64,000 nucleotides of DNA from Methylobacterium sp. WSM2598 (GCF_000379105.1 NZ_KB900609.1:6878125-6942124); one strand, 5' to 3'; shown: positions 1-7,693, counted from the first letter of the stretch. Notes: generated by a model from the sequence alone, not told the origin. Translations and numbers: made by a program.

Positions 1-48
1 CTGGTCCAAGATCGCATCAGGGATGCGGGGCGCTTTGCGTCGTGCCAT
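1..48 (-). CDS. IS256-family transposase, N-terminal 16 residues only
   Basis: The minus strand carries an ATG at 48 with a perfect AGGAGG about six bases upstream. It encodes MARRKAPRIPDAILDQ up to the window edge. This opening closely resembles the N-terminus of IS256/Mutator-type transposases of alphaproteobacteria, which catalyse cut-and-paste or copy-out transposition with a DDE active site; the catalytic part lies outside the window. The call rests on 16 residues plus the position at the broken end of an rhs gene, so the family name is probable rather than proven. Confidence 0.6.
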   Translation of the reverse strand, partial: MARRKAPRIPDAILDQ

Positions 49-100
49 CGGGAACCTCCTTCGGGTTCACTATGGCCGCCCCACACGAAATTCCTGACAG
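1..100 (-). mobile_element. End of an IS256-type insertion sequence
   Basis: The first 100 bases look like the 5' end of an insertion sequence read on the minus strand: a transposase start with a strong ribosome site, then about 50 bases of leader ending near the stretch around 81-100 that would be the terminal inverted repeat. The rhs reading frame begins directly afterwards. The other end, the second inverted repeat and the target duplication lie outside the window, so the exact border is uncertain by several bases. Confidence 0.6.
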
Positions 101-1219
101 TCCCGCTACGTCCCGGCCATCGGACCGGAGGTGCGCACCCGCATCAGCTACAACCAGCGGGAGGATAGCCAGCCTTCGGTGTTCGGCTTCTTCAACCTCG
201 GTCCGAAATGGACCATCAACTGGTTGAGCTACGTCTCGGACGACCCGCAGAACCCGGGCGGGAACGTGTCCCGGGTGATCGCGACGGGGGGCGCCTACTT
301 CTACACGGGGTATTCCGGAACGACCGGCGCGTTCGCGCCCCAGAGCGACGACGGCTCGGTTCTCACCCGGGCGGCGGAATCTCCGATCGCGTATCGCCGC
401 AGGCTGCGCGACGGGACGACAGAGATCTACGCCGAATCGGACGGCAGCACCGGCTTCCCGCGCCGCATCTTCCTCAGCAAGGTGGTGGACCCGCAGGGCA
501 ACGCGCTCAGCTTCACGTACGATGCGCAGCTGCGCCTGACGGCGCTGACCGACGCGGTCGGGCGGCAGACGCGTTTCGGCTACGGGCAGCCGGGCCGGCC
601 GCTGCTGCTCACCCAGATCACCGACCCGTTCGGCCGCAGCGCCTCCCTGTCCTACGACGGGCTCGGACGGCTGAGCGCCATCACGGACGTGATCGGGCTG
701 ACCTCGCGCTTCACCTACGACGCCAACGGCCTCGTGACCGCGCTGACGACGCCCTACGGCACGACCCGCTTCGCCTTCACGGCCCCCGGCACCAGCGCGC
801 CCCCGCGCTTCGTGGACGTGACCGATCCCCTCGGCTTCCACGAGCGCGAGGAGTGGCTCGAACCCGCCCCGATCCCCGACAGCGAGCCGGCCGCGACCGT
901 GCCGCAGGGCATGCCGGTGGCGCCGGCCAACCAGTACCTCACCTACCGGAACAGCTTCCACTGGGACAAGGACGCCTACGAGCAGGCCGGATGCACGCCC
1001 GCGGGCGGGTGCGACTACGCGAAGGCCCGCCTCCGTCACTTCGTGCATGCCGGCAACGGCATCAAGGGCGTGGCCATCGAGAGCGAGAAGCAGCCGCTCG
1101 AGAACCGGGTCTGGTACAATTACCCGGGACAGCCGGACGCGATTTCCAGTGGTGCCTTCAACCGCCCGAGCGCGGTGGCGCGCGTGCTCGACGACGGCAC
1201 GACGCAGCTGACGCGCTAA
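98..1219 (+). pseudogene. RHS/YD-repeat protein core fragment, 5' end lost to the insertion sequence
   Basis: The frame is open from 98 and runs without a credible start codon from the insertion-sequence border, beginning YVPAIGPEVRTRISYNQR. It encodes the early part of an RHS shell: repeated YD-type motifs such as YDAQLRLTALTDAVGRQTRF and YDGLGRLSAITDVIGLTSRF, followed by a less repetitive segment. In the family this is a secreted, large cage protein that encloses a C-terminal toxin. Only about 370 residues remain, against well over 1000 in complete members. The frame stops at TAA 1217-1219 just after DDGTTQLTR, before the rest of the repeat shell. Both ends are therefore broken: the insertion sequence removed the 5' part and a deletion or recombination removed the rest. 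Confidence 0.8.
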
Positions 1220-1522
1220 CTTGTATTCACATGCGCAAAACTCTCCACAGCGCTGGGCAGATACGAGCGGATTAGCACCTGGAGCTATCCCTCTCTGCGC
1301 GATAGCACCTCCCTCTTTGATCGATCCATCGGCGGAAATCACCGGCATCAGTGGCCATGGACTCAAACGGATGCAGAAAGAGGCATAACGCCAAGAGCCT
1401 TGAATGATGCAGTCAATAATCCTATTAGTGTCGAGCTTCAGCCCAACGGAAACAAAAGATATATAGGCGCAAGCTGCACAGTCGTTCTCTCTCCGAGTGG
1501 ATGGGTGGTCTCATGTTGGTAG
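1220..1522 (+). pseudogene. Orphan C-terminal toxin tail of an RHS protein
   Basis: Directly after the TAA the same frame reopens and ends at TAG 1520-1522. The readable part, from about 1253, opens LGRYERISTWSYP and contains RGITPRALNDAVNNP and KRYIGASCTVVLSPSGWVVS. This pattern (a helix with RGI, a short basic loop, then paired strands of the type ATVVLNxxGxVVT) resembles the C-terminal nuclease-like domains of polymorphic toxins. It has no start codon and no shell of its own, so it should be silent unless it recombines onto an rhs core or the TAA is read through. The assignment to a specific toxin family is not secure. The base composition becomes clearly more AT-rich than the rest of the window. 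Confidence 0.5.
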
Positions 1523-1893
1523 CCAGAAACATTACATTCAGCTCAAGGGACGTCAATTTGTGTATTATTCCCGGAAAAATCCACGATACGGACGAGAGCG
1601 GCACCACGTGGATTTCACTGACATTAAATCTCATCGACAATGATAGAAAATTCACAAAAGTAGACGATTTCATGAGCGTTGAGGAATATAATACCCTGGC
1701 GAGACACCTGAGAAATAGAGACACATTTCCGTCGAACAGCATGGTGTCTTTCAATGAACCCTCTTTCAGAGTTTTAAGATTCTCAGAAATGTCAAAGATC
1801 ATAGTATTTATGTCCCTTGAGTTAATTCCTCGATGGGAGCAGGGAGATTTGTACATTAGATATTTTCCGGAGAATGAGGTCAGGGCAGAATAG
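1513..1893 (+). CDS. Probable immunity protein of the RHS toxin tail
   Basis: A 126-residue acidic protein whose ATG at 1513 overlaps the TAG of the preceding toxin tail by ten bases, the usual arrangement of toxin and immunity genes. An in-frame ATG at 1501 is a less likely alternative. The protein has no signal peptide or membrane segment, as expected for a cytoplasmic antitoxin. Its last 45 residues (RVLRFSEMSKIIVFMSLEL and following) recur in a second partial copy at 2602-2766. I do not recognise the immunity family by name. The role is inferred from position, size, acidity and AT-rich composition. Confidence 0.55.
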   Translation: MLVARNITFSSRDVNLCIIPGKIHDTDESGTTWISLTLNLIDNDRKFTKVDDFMSVEEYNTLARHLRNRDTFPSNSMVSFNEPSFRVLRFSEMSKIIVFMSLELIPRWEQGDLYIRYFPENEVRAE

Positions 1894-1981
1894 TCGCATT
1901 CTGCGAAACCCGATTCCCATCGCAGAGGATTCGTGTTGCGCTCGCCGCCGTGCCGTACCCGTGACGCGCCGAAGATGACCA
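1756..1981 (+). repeat. Immunity tail plus spacer, copy 1 of a direct duplication
   Basis: This stretch matches 2620-2866 over its whole length at roughly 70-75 percent by eye. The similarity covers the last 45 codons of the immunity gene and continues past its stop through a GC-rich spacer (shared blocks such as CTCGCCGCCGT and GACGCG followed by GAGATGA-like sequence). The extension into non-coding DNA shows duplication of a block, not only of a coding domain. Confidence 0.6.
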
Positions 1982-2080
1982 CCGAGAGCAGGTTTAGGCG
2001 GACGCGATAATTGCGAATCCGAGATCGACAATGGAGACATATATTACAATGGCGAATGTATAGGAAATCTCGGAGATTAG
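1979..2080 (+). pseudogene. Second orphan toxin tail, last 33 codons
   Basis: An open frame between TGA 1976 and TAG 2078 ends with EIDNGDIYYNGECIGNLGD. Such a short strand-turn-strand ending is seen at the C-terminus of polymorphic toxins. A GTGATG start cluster (2081-2086) follows the stop at once, mirroring the toxin/immunity junction at 1513. There is no start codon. The call relies on this architecture and is tentative. Confidence 0.35.
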
Positions 2081-2083
2081 GTG

Positions 2084-2535
2084 ATGGCAGGAAGCCGGGA
2101 TAGAGAAACCAAAATTAGGATCAACTTAAGATTCTGGAGCCAAGTGATGGAGACACAAGTCCTCCAGTCCCTTGTTGAAGGATATCTTCCGATATAATCA
2201 GACTACATAGAACATATTCGCAAGTTGAAAAACGTTTGTTCTTACGTATTATACGCAGATAAAATCGCAAATTCGCTCTCTTCTTACGCTGAATATATCT
2301 AGTACTTTCTCACGAGCGCCGCCACAAATGAAATACTGGTTTGCACCTGCAGATCGTTGCGGGTGGATGCTGTACTCTGGATTGCGATCATATCGGCACA
2401 AAATTCTTTGACGTTAAGAATTATGATATCAGCGAAGCCACGATCTCCACGTCCCGCTCTCTGGGAATCAGTATTTTCCTTGAAAACTACCAGAGAATTC
2501 AGAATGGGAATCCGAAAAAATATTGGCTATTTTAG
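2084..2535 (+). pseudogene. Decayed second immunity gene
   Basis: The ATG at 2084 opens a 37-codon frame (MAGSRDRETKIRINLRFWSQ and onward) ended by TAA 2195. The same frame continues after the stop with coding-like sequence (SDYIEHIRKLKNVCSYVLYA) to another stop near 2306. A different frame at about 2332-2535 then gives DHIGTKFFDVKNYDISEATI and ends KKYWLF. The total span of about 150 codons fits an immunity protein. One nonsense mutation and at least one frame change would explain the present state. An alternative is three unrelated short frames in AT-rich DNA. Confidence 0.35.
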
Positions 2536-2601
2536 GTGGCGAAGGGCAACACGCCCTGAGCCCCGCGGGTCCTCGACCGAGCGGTTCGTTCGCCCGCTGC
2601 C

Positions 2602-2766
2602 GGTAAACAATTTGACGTTCTTCATTGAGCCGTGTTCCAGAATGTTGAGGTTTTCAGAAATGTCGAATATTATCATTTTCATGTCTCTCGAGCTGATCCC
2701 TCCATGGGAGGAAGGGGATTTGTACATGAGGTACTTCCCCGAAAGCGGGGTGAAGGCAGAGTCGGA
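2602..2766 (+). pseudogene. Truncated paralogue of the immunity protein C-terminus
   Basis: The frame encodes RMLRFSEMSNIIIFMSLELI and PPWEEGDLYMRYFPES, clearly the same sequence as residues 82-126 of the immunity gene at 1513-1893, with conservative changes. No start codon or N-terminal half is present. The substitutions are mostly synonymous or conservative, so the copy was probably functional for some time before truncation. Confidence 0.6.
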
Positions 2767-2866
2767 AGGGTCCGGGGGACCCGATGTCCCGCCGCACAAG
2801 ATTCGGACCGCGCCGCCCTCGCCGCCGTTCCATGGCCGCGACGCGTCGGAGATGATGACGCGCAGG
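2620..2866 (+). repeat. Immunity tail plus spacer, copy 2 of a direct duplication
   Basis: Partner of 1756-1981. The two copies flank the second toxin tail and decayed immunity gene, so the middle module looks as if it was inserted between, or bounded by, homologous spacers. The remaining bases up to 3046 are GC-rich and hold no gene that I can support. Confidence 0.6.
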
Positions 2867-3046
2867 CATCGCCCCCGGCGGCCTCGCCCCGCGAAGGACC
2901 GGGACCGGGCACGATCCCGGGCGGCCCCCGAACAGATCGCAGGGACGGGCCCTGCCATCGGCCAGCCCCCGGCGCGCATCCGGGCACGCATCCCGCCCCT
3001 ACCCGCCGCCTCCGCCATTTGCTAGAAAACCGCCAGGAACGAAGAG

Positions 3047-4735
3047 ATGACGACCGAACAGGGGGTGGCGCGCCGCACAGCACGGCGGACACACTCCGGT
3101 CCGGCTCCGTCGAAGCAGGACGAGCAGCGCGGATTGTCTTCTCTGACGGCACCGGACCTGGGATCTTCGACGGCACAGGTCGGATCTGACGCGGTGCCGG
3201 AGAACCGGCCGGCGCGAAGCGGCCTCGATCCCTCCGAATTGAGGGCCACCCTCGACGAGGCCGGAATCTGCACCTGGTCCCTGGATCCCGCCACCGGCGC
3301 GGTCGCGGCCTCGGCGGCCTGCGACGCGCTCTTCGGCGCGCCCGAGGGCAGCCTGACCAGCCTCGACGCCTTCCAGGCCCGGATCCACCCGGAGGACCGG
3401 CCCGGCCGGGCCGCCGCCATCGCGCGGGCGCTCGCCGAGGGCGGCACCTACGAGGTCGATTACCGCGCCCTGCGGCCGGACGGGCGGACGGCCTGGCTGC
3501 GCTCGCGCGGCCGGGTCGAGCTCGACGCCGCGGGGAGGCCCATGCGCCACCGCGGCGTCGTCTTCAGCATCGACGCGCAGAAGCGCGCCGAGGACGACCT
3601 GCGCGCCCGCGAGGCCCACCTGCAATCGATCCTCGACACCGTGCCGGACGCCATGGTGGTGATCGATGCCGAGGCCCGCATCCACTCCTTCAGCGCCGCC
3701 GCCGAGCGGCTGTTCGGCCACGCCGCCGCGGAGGTGATCGGCCGCAACGTCAACCTGCTGATGCCCGAGCCGGACCGGCAGCGCCACGACGGCTACCTCG
3801 CCCGCTACCACCGCACCGGCGAGCGGCGCATCATCGGCACCGCCCGCATCGTCACCGGCCAGCGCCGGGACGGCTCGACCTTCCCGATGGAACTCGCGAT
3901 CGGGGAGATGCGCTCGGGGGAGCGCGTCTTCTACACAGGCTTCATCACCGACCTGACCGAGCGCCAGGAGACCCAGGCCAAGCTCCAGGAGCTGCAGGCC
4001 GAACTCGTCCACGTCTCGCGGCTCAGCGCCATGGGGGAGATGGCCTCGGCCCTCGCCCACGAGCTCAACCAGCCCCTCGGCGCGGTCAGCAACTACGCCC
4101 GCGGCTGCCGCCGGCTCCTCGACCAGGCGGGCGGCGTGCCGTCCCGCGCCCTCGACGCCATCGACCGGGTCGCCGAGCAGGCCCTGCGCGCCGGCCAGAT
4201 CATCCGGCGGCTGCGCGACTTCGTGGCCCGCGGCGAGACCGACAAGCGCATCGAGCGGGTCTCCCGCCTGATCGAGGAGGCGAGCGCCCTCGCCCTGGTG
4301 GGGGCCCGCGAGCAGGGCGTCGTGTTCCGCTCCCGCCTCGATCCGCGGGTGCGCGCCGTGCTCGCCGACCGCGTCCAGATCCAGCAGGTGCTGGTGAACC
4401 TGATCCGCAACGCCCGCGAGGCGATGCAGCCGGTGCCGCGGCGGGAGATCACCGTCGAGGCGCGGCCCGCCGCGCCCGGGATGGTCGAGATCGCCGTGGC
4501 GGATACCGGCCCGGGCATCGCCCCGGAGGTCGCCGACCGGCTGTTCCAGCCCTTCGTGACCACCAAGGCGACCGGCCTCGGCGTCGGGCTGTCGATCTGC
4601 CGCTCGATCGTCGAGGCGCATGGCGGCCGCCTCGCGGTCGCCCGCAACGCGGCCGGCGGGGCGACGTTCAGCCTGACCCTGCCGGCCGCGCGGGTCGTGG
4701 AAAGCCAGGAGGGGGAGCTCGCCGATGGCGGCTGA
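3047..4735 (+). CDS. fixL: Oxygen-sensing histidine kinase FixL
   Basis: A 562-residue soluble hybrid of a first PAS domain (about 60-180), a heme PAS domain (about 185-305) and a HisKA/HATPase kinase. The heme pocket follows rhizobial FixL: proximal His247 in RHDGYLARYH, the Arg six residues on, distal Arg267 in RIIGTARIVTG, and Leu/Ile in MELAIGEM. The phospho-acceptor is His338 in ALAHELNQPLG; N box near Asn451, DTGPG at Asp486 and GLGVGL at about 510 are all intact. FixL binds O2 at heme and phosphorylates FixJ when oxygen is low. There is no membrane segment, unlike Sinorhizobium FixL. The residue matching Bradyrhizobium His214 is Arg. The ATG at 3047 has an AGGA upstream; the first 55 residues are low-complexity and a later start is possible. 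It overlaps fixJ by 11 bases. Confidence 0.93.
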   Translation: MTTEQGVARRTARRTHSGPAPSKQDEQRGLSSLTAPDLGSSTAQVGSDAVPENRPARSGLDPSELRATLDEAGICTWSLDPATGAVAASAACDALFGAPEGSLTSLDAFQARIHPEDRPGRAAAIARALAEGGTYEVDYRALRPDGRTAWLRSRGRVELDAAGRPMRHRGVVFSIDAQKRAEDDLRAREAHLQSILDTVPDAMVVIDAEARIHSFSAAAERLFGHAAAEVIGRNVNLLMPEPDRQRHDGYLARYHRTGERRIIGTARIVTGQRRDGSTFPMELAIGEMRSGERVFYTGFITDLTERQETQAKLQELQAELVHVSRLSAMGEMASALAHELNQPLGAVSNYARGCRRLLDQAGGVPSRALDAIDRVAEQALRAGQIIRRLRDFVARGETDKRIERVSRLIEEASALALVGAREQGVVFRSRLDPRVRAVLADRVQIQQVLVNLIRNAREAMQPVPRREITVEARPAAPGMVEIAVADTGPGIAPEVADRLFQPFVTTKATGLGVGLSICRSIVEAHGGRLAVARNAAGGATFSLTLPAARVVESQEGELADGG

Positions 4736-5357
4736 TCCGGCGGTGCACGTCGTCGACGACGACGACGCGATGCGCGACTCGGTCGGGTTCCTGCTCGACA
4801 CGGCGGGGTACACCGCGCGCCTCTACGAGGCGGCCGAGCCGCTGCTCGACGCGCTGCCGGGCCTCGCGGAGGGCTGCATCCTCACCGACATCCGCATGCC
4901 CGGGATCGACGGGATCGAGTTCCTGCGCCGGGTGCGGGCGGCCGGCAGCCCGCTCCCGGTCATCGTCATGACCGGCCACGGCGACGTGCCCCTCGCGGTC
5001 GAGGCGATGAAGCTCGGCGCCAGCGACTTCATCGAGAAGCCCTTCGACGACGAGACGCTGCTGCGCGCGGTGCGCGGCGCCCTCGCCCGCCCGGCCCCCG
5101 CGACCGCCCCGCTCCCCGGGGCCGACCCGGCCGACCCGGCGCTGCGGGACTTCACCCGCCGGGTCGAGACCCTGAGCGGGCGCGAGCGGCAGGTGCTCAC
5201 CCACCTCGTGGCCGGCGGCACCGCCAAGGAGATCGGCCGGGCGCTCGCCATCAGCCCGCGCACCGTGGAGATCTACCGGGCCAAGGTGATGGCCAAGACC
5301 CAGGCCGCCTCCCTCTCCGAACTCGTGCGCTGGGCCGTGCGGGCGGGCCTCGCCTGA
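4725..5357 (+). CDS. fixJ: Two-component response regulator FixJ
   Basis: A 210-residue regulator: receiver domain (1-120) with the acidic pair at Asp11-Asp12, phosphorylation site Asp55 in ILTDIRMPG, Thr in MTGHG and Lys in EKPF, then a short linker and a LuxR/GerE helix-turn-helix (about 145-205; LSGRERQVLTHLVAGG, SPRTVEIYRAKVM). Phosphorylated by FixL at low oxygen, FixJ activates fixK. The ATG at 4725 lies inside the end of fixL with GGAGG upstream, indicating translational coupling. Length and motifs are those of canonical FixJ. Confidence 0.94.
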   Translation: MAADPAVHVVDDDDAMRDSVGFLLDTAGYTARLYEAAEPLLDALPGLAEGCILTDIRMPGIDGIEFLRRVRAAGSPLPVIVMTGHGDVPLAVEAMKLGASDFIEKPFDDETLLRAVRGALARPAPATAPLPGADPADPALRDFTRRVETLSGRERQVLTHLVAGGTAKEIGRALAISPRTVEIYRAKVMAKTQAASLSELVRWAVRAGLA

Positions 5358-5382
5358 GCCGGCAGGCCGGGCGGCACCGGCC

Positions 5383-5424
5383 TTGAGCGAGATCAAGCCC
5401 GGGCGGCCCGTCGCCCGCTATGAT
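5383..5424 (+). promoter_or_regulatory. FixK box with a TATGAT -10 element
   Basis: TTGA-GCGAGA-TCAA at 5383-5396 fits the FixK/FNR palindrome TTGA-N6-TCAA exactly. TATGAT lies at 5419-5424. A start of transcription about seven bases beyond the -10 puts the box centre at about -41.5, the geometry of class II Crp/Fnr activation. It lies upstream of the receiver gene at 5482. The TTG of the box also opens the receiver frame but is not a credible start codon. Confidence 0.7.
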
Positions 5425-5481
5425 GCGGGTCGTCAGCCGTGCCGCGATGCTCCTGTCGCGGGCGGCGTGAGGGAGCCGGTC

Positions 5482-5844
5482 GTGGCCATCTACATCGCGG
5501 ACGACGATCCTGCCGTCCTGAACTCGCTGCAGTTCCTGCTCGAGAGCGAGGGCTACGCGGTCGCGGCCTTCGCGAACGGCAACGACCTGCTGGCCGCCTT
5601 TCCCGGCCCGCAACCCGCCTGCGTGATCCTCGACGTGATGATGCCGGGCCTGAGCGGCCTCGACGTGCTCTTCGCCCTGCGCGCCCTCGACGTCCGCGCG
5701 CCCGTCGTCCTCACCACCGGCCACCCGGATCCCCAGATCCGCCGCCGCGCCGCCGAGGCCGGGGTGCCGCTGGTCGACAAGGCGCTGGCGGCCCAGGCGC
5801 TCCCGGCCCTCCTCGCCGCGGGGCCGGGCGGCGCGCCGGCCTGA
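5482..5844 (+). CDS. Single-domain receiver protein, FixT-like
   Basis: A 120-residue protein made only of a CheY-like receiver: Asp7-Asp8-Asp9, phospho-acceptor Asp51 in VILDVMMPG, Thr in LTTGH and a Lys in VDKAL. No output domain follows. I chose GTG 5482 (GGGAG upstream); GTG 5467 is an alternative, and the frame is open further up into the FixK box. Caulobacter FixT is a single-domain receiver encoded beside fixLJ-fixK, activated by FixK and inhibiting FixL. Position and promoter suggest the same feedback role here. Only one Cys (Cys47) is present, so an iron-sulfur-binding Cys set as reported for Caulobacter FixT is not evident. A phosphate-sink function is another possibility. Confidence 0.7.
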   Translation: MAIYIADDDPAVLNSLQFLLESEGYAVAAFANGNDLLAAFPGPQPACVILDVMMPGLSGLDVLFALRALDVRAPVVLTTGHPDPQIRRRAAEAGVPLVDKALAAQALPALLAAGPGGAPA

Positions 5845-5871
5845 CGCGACGCGCCGCGGCCCCGGCGCGCC

Positions 5872-5887
5872 TACGCAGATCTCCTTA
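5872..5887 (+). promoter_or_regulatory. Candidate FixJ-binding site upstream of fixK
   Basis: The sequence TACGCAGATCTCCTTA, about 105 bases before the fixK start, resembles FixJ sites known ahead of fixK genes (a TACGxAG half followed by CCTTA). A second CGTAAGAG lies 25 bases on. This is a visual match without a scored matrix, so it is only a candidate. Confidence 0.35.
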
Positions 5888-5988
5888 AGCGGGTCCCCGT
5901 AAGAGATCGCCCGGGATGTCGCCGCCCCCCGGTTCCCGCCACTCTCCCCCCATCCGATCAGGACGGGGACAGGACGGGGACAGGACCC

Positions 5989-6672
5989 ATGGCCATCGAC
6001 ACCGTTTCGCAGCGACCGCTCCCGATCGCGGGCGCGCCCGCCGCCGGTCTCGCGCCGGGCAGCTTCTTTCCCGGCTGCCCCGACCTCGTCGGCTCGCCCA
6101 CGGGCTTCACCCGCGACGAGGAGATCTACGGCGAGGGCGAGGAGGCGGAATTCGTCTACCGGGTCGTCAGCGGCGCCGTGCGCACCTGCAAGATCCTGGG
6201 CGACGGCCGGCGCCAGATCACCGGCTTCCACCTGCCCGGCGACCTGTTCGGGTTCGAGCAGGGCGAGGTCCACGGCCACAATGCCGAGGCGATCTGCGAC
6301 ACCAAGGTCATGATGGTCCGCCGGCGCCAGATCGCCCGCGTGGCCGCCGAGCGCGCCGAGGTGGCCGTGGCGCTCTGGGGGCTGGCGGCGCGGGATCTGC
6401 GGCGGGCGCAGGAGCACATGCTGCTCCTCGGCCGCGGCTCGGCCCAGGAGCGGGTGGCGGCCTTCCTGCTCACCGTCGGCGAGCGCCTCGGCGATGCCGG
6501 CCACGTCGCCCTGCCGATGACCCGCCGCGACATCGCCGATTACCTCGGCCTCACCCTGGAGACCGTGTCGCGCACGATCTCGCAGCTCGAGGGCGAGGGC
6601 GCGCTGCTGCGCGCCGGCGCCCGCCAGGTCACCCTGCGCAAGGGCCGCATGCGCCGGCTGGTCGAGGAATGA
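5989..6672 (+). CDS. fixK: Crp/Fnr-family regulator FixK
   Basis: A 227-residue regulator: N-terminal cyclic-nucleotide-binding-like beta roll (about 40-120), dimerisation helix (about 122-160) and winged helix with recognition helix at 178-202 (MTRRDIADYLGLTLETVSRT). Glu191, Ser194 and Arg195 form the E-xx-SR set that reads TTGA-N6-TCAA. The N-terminal Cys cluster of Fnr is absent, so it should not sense oxygen itself; its level would be set by FixLJ. The Cys preceding RRD in Bradyrhizobium FixK2 is Thr178 here, so redox control through that Cys is lost. The leader contains a GGACGGGGACA tandem repeat directly before the ATG. Confidence 0.9.
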   Translation: MAIDTVSQRPLPIAGAPAAGLAPGSFFPGCPDLVGSPTGFTRDEEIYGEGEEAEFVYRVVSGAVRTCKILGDGRRQITGFHLPGDLFGFEQGEVHGHNAEAICDTKVMMVRRRQIARVAAERAEVAVALWGLAARDLRRAQEHMLLLGRGSAQERVAAFLLTVGERLGDAGHVALPMTRRDIADYLGLTLETVSRTISQLEGEGALLRAGARQVTLRKGRMRRLVEE

Positions 6673-6712
6673 GGAGAGGGTCGGGGCGGGCCGGCGCGAC
6701 GGGAGGCTGACG

Positions 6713-7693
6713 ATGCGCGCGATGGTCCTGCACCGGATCGGCGGGCCCCTCGTCGCCGAGACCCGGCCCGACCCGGTCCCCGGCCCCGGCGAGGTCCGCA
6801 TCCGGGTCGAGGCCTGCGCGGTCTGCCGGACGGACCTCCACGTCATCGACGGCGACCTCCCGGACCTGCGCCTGCCGATCGTGCCCGGCCACGAGATCGT
6901 CGGGCGCGTCGAGGCCCTGGGGCCCGGGGTGGCGGCGCCGCGTCCCGGCGCCCGGGTCGGCGTGCCCTGGCTCGGCCATACCTGCGGCCGCTGCCCCCAT
7001 TGCGCGGCGGGCCGCGAGAATCTCTGCGACCGGCCCGGCTTCACCGGCTACACCCGCGACGGCGGCTTCGCCACGCATGTGCTGGCGGAGGCCGCCTACA
7101 CGATCCCGCTCCCCGAGGAGGCGGATCCGGTCGCGACCGCGCCGCTCCTCTGCGCCGGGCTGATCGGCTGGCGCACGCTGCGGATGGCGGGCGAGGCCGC
7201 GACGCTCGGCCTCTACGGATTCGGGGCGGCCGCCCACATCGTGGCCCAGATCTGCCGCCGGGAGGGCCGCGCCGTCCACGCCTTCACCCGGCCCGGCGAC
7301 CGGGACGGGCAGGCCTTCGCCCGCCGCCTCGGCGCCGTCTGGGCGGGCGATTCGGACGCGCCCCCGCCCCTGCCCCTCGACGCCGCCCTGATCTTCGCCC
7401 CCGACGGGCGCCTGGTCCCGGCGGCCCTGCGCGCCGTGCGCAAGGGCGGGACCGTGGTCTGCGGCGGCATCCACATGAGCGACATCCCGGCCTTCCCGTA
7501 CGCGCTGCTGTGGGGCGAGCGGCGGATCCTGTCGGTGGCGAACCTGACCCGTGCGGATGCGCGGGATTTCTTCGCGGCGGCGCCGCGGGCCGGCATCGTC
7601 ACCCACACCCGCAGCTTCCCGCTCGCGGAGGCCGAGGCGGCGATCGCCGCGCACCGGGCCGGGCTGAAGGGGGCCGCCGTCCTGGTGCCGTGA
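6713..7693 (+). CDS. Zinc-dependent alcohol dehydrogenase
   Basis: A 326-residue medium-chain dehydrogenase. Cys38 in ACAVCRTDLHV and the GHEIVG motif supply the catalytic zinc site; the four Cys of CGRCPHCAAGRENLC bind structural zinc; LYGFGAAAH is the nucleotide-binding turn. It should oxidise or reduce small alcohols/aldehydes with NAD(P). GGGAGG sits eight bases before the ATG and only 40 bases separate it from fixK, so it may be read with fixK. Members of this subfamily (AdhA-like) often sit in low-oxygen regulons, where they could dispose of reducing power; that use is inference. Confidence 0.85.
   Translation: MRAMVLHRIGGPLVAETRPDPVPGPGEVRIRVEACAVCRTDLHVIDGDLPDLRLPIVPGHEIVGRVEALGPGVAAPRPGARVGVPWLGHTCGRCPHCAAGRENLCDRPGFTGYTRDGGFATHVLAEAAYTIPLPEEADPVATAPLLCAGLIGWRTLRMAGEAATLGLYGFGAAAHIVAQICRREGRAVHAFTRPGDRDGQAFARRLGAVWAGDSDAPPPLPLDAALIFAPDGRLVPAALRAVRKGGTVVCGGIHMSDIPAFPYALLWGERRILSVANLTRADARDFFAAAPRAGIVTHTRSFPLAEAEAAIAAHRAGLKGAAVLVP

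Noticed and set aside
17..1366. Long minus-strand frame across the rhs fragment
   Set aside because: Arg/Gly/Val-rich composition typical of the antisense of a GC-rich gene, and the plus strand has clear YD repeats.
5383..5481. Extension of the receiver protein to a TTG at 5383
   Set aside because: The TTG is part of a FixK box and lies upstream of the inferred transcription start; no ribosome site precedes it.
5989..6672. Fnr with an oxygen-labile iron-sulfur cluster
   Set aside because: The N-terminal Cys set is missing; the protein fits FixK.
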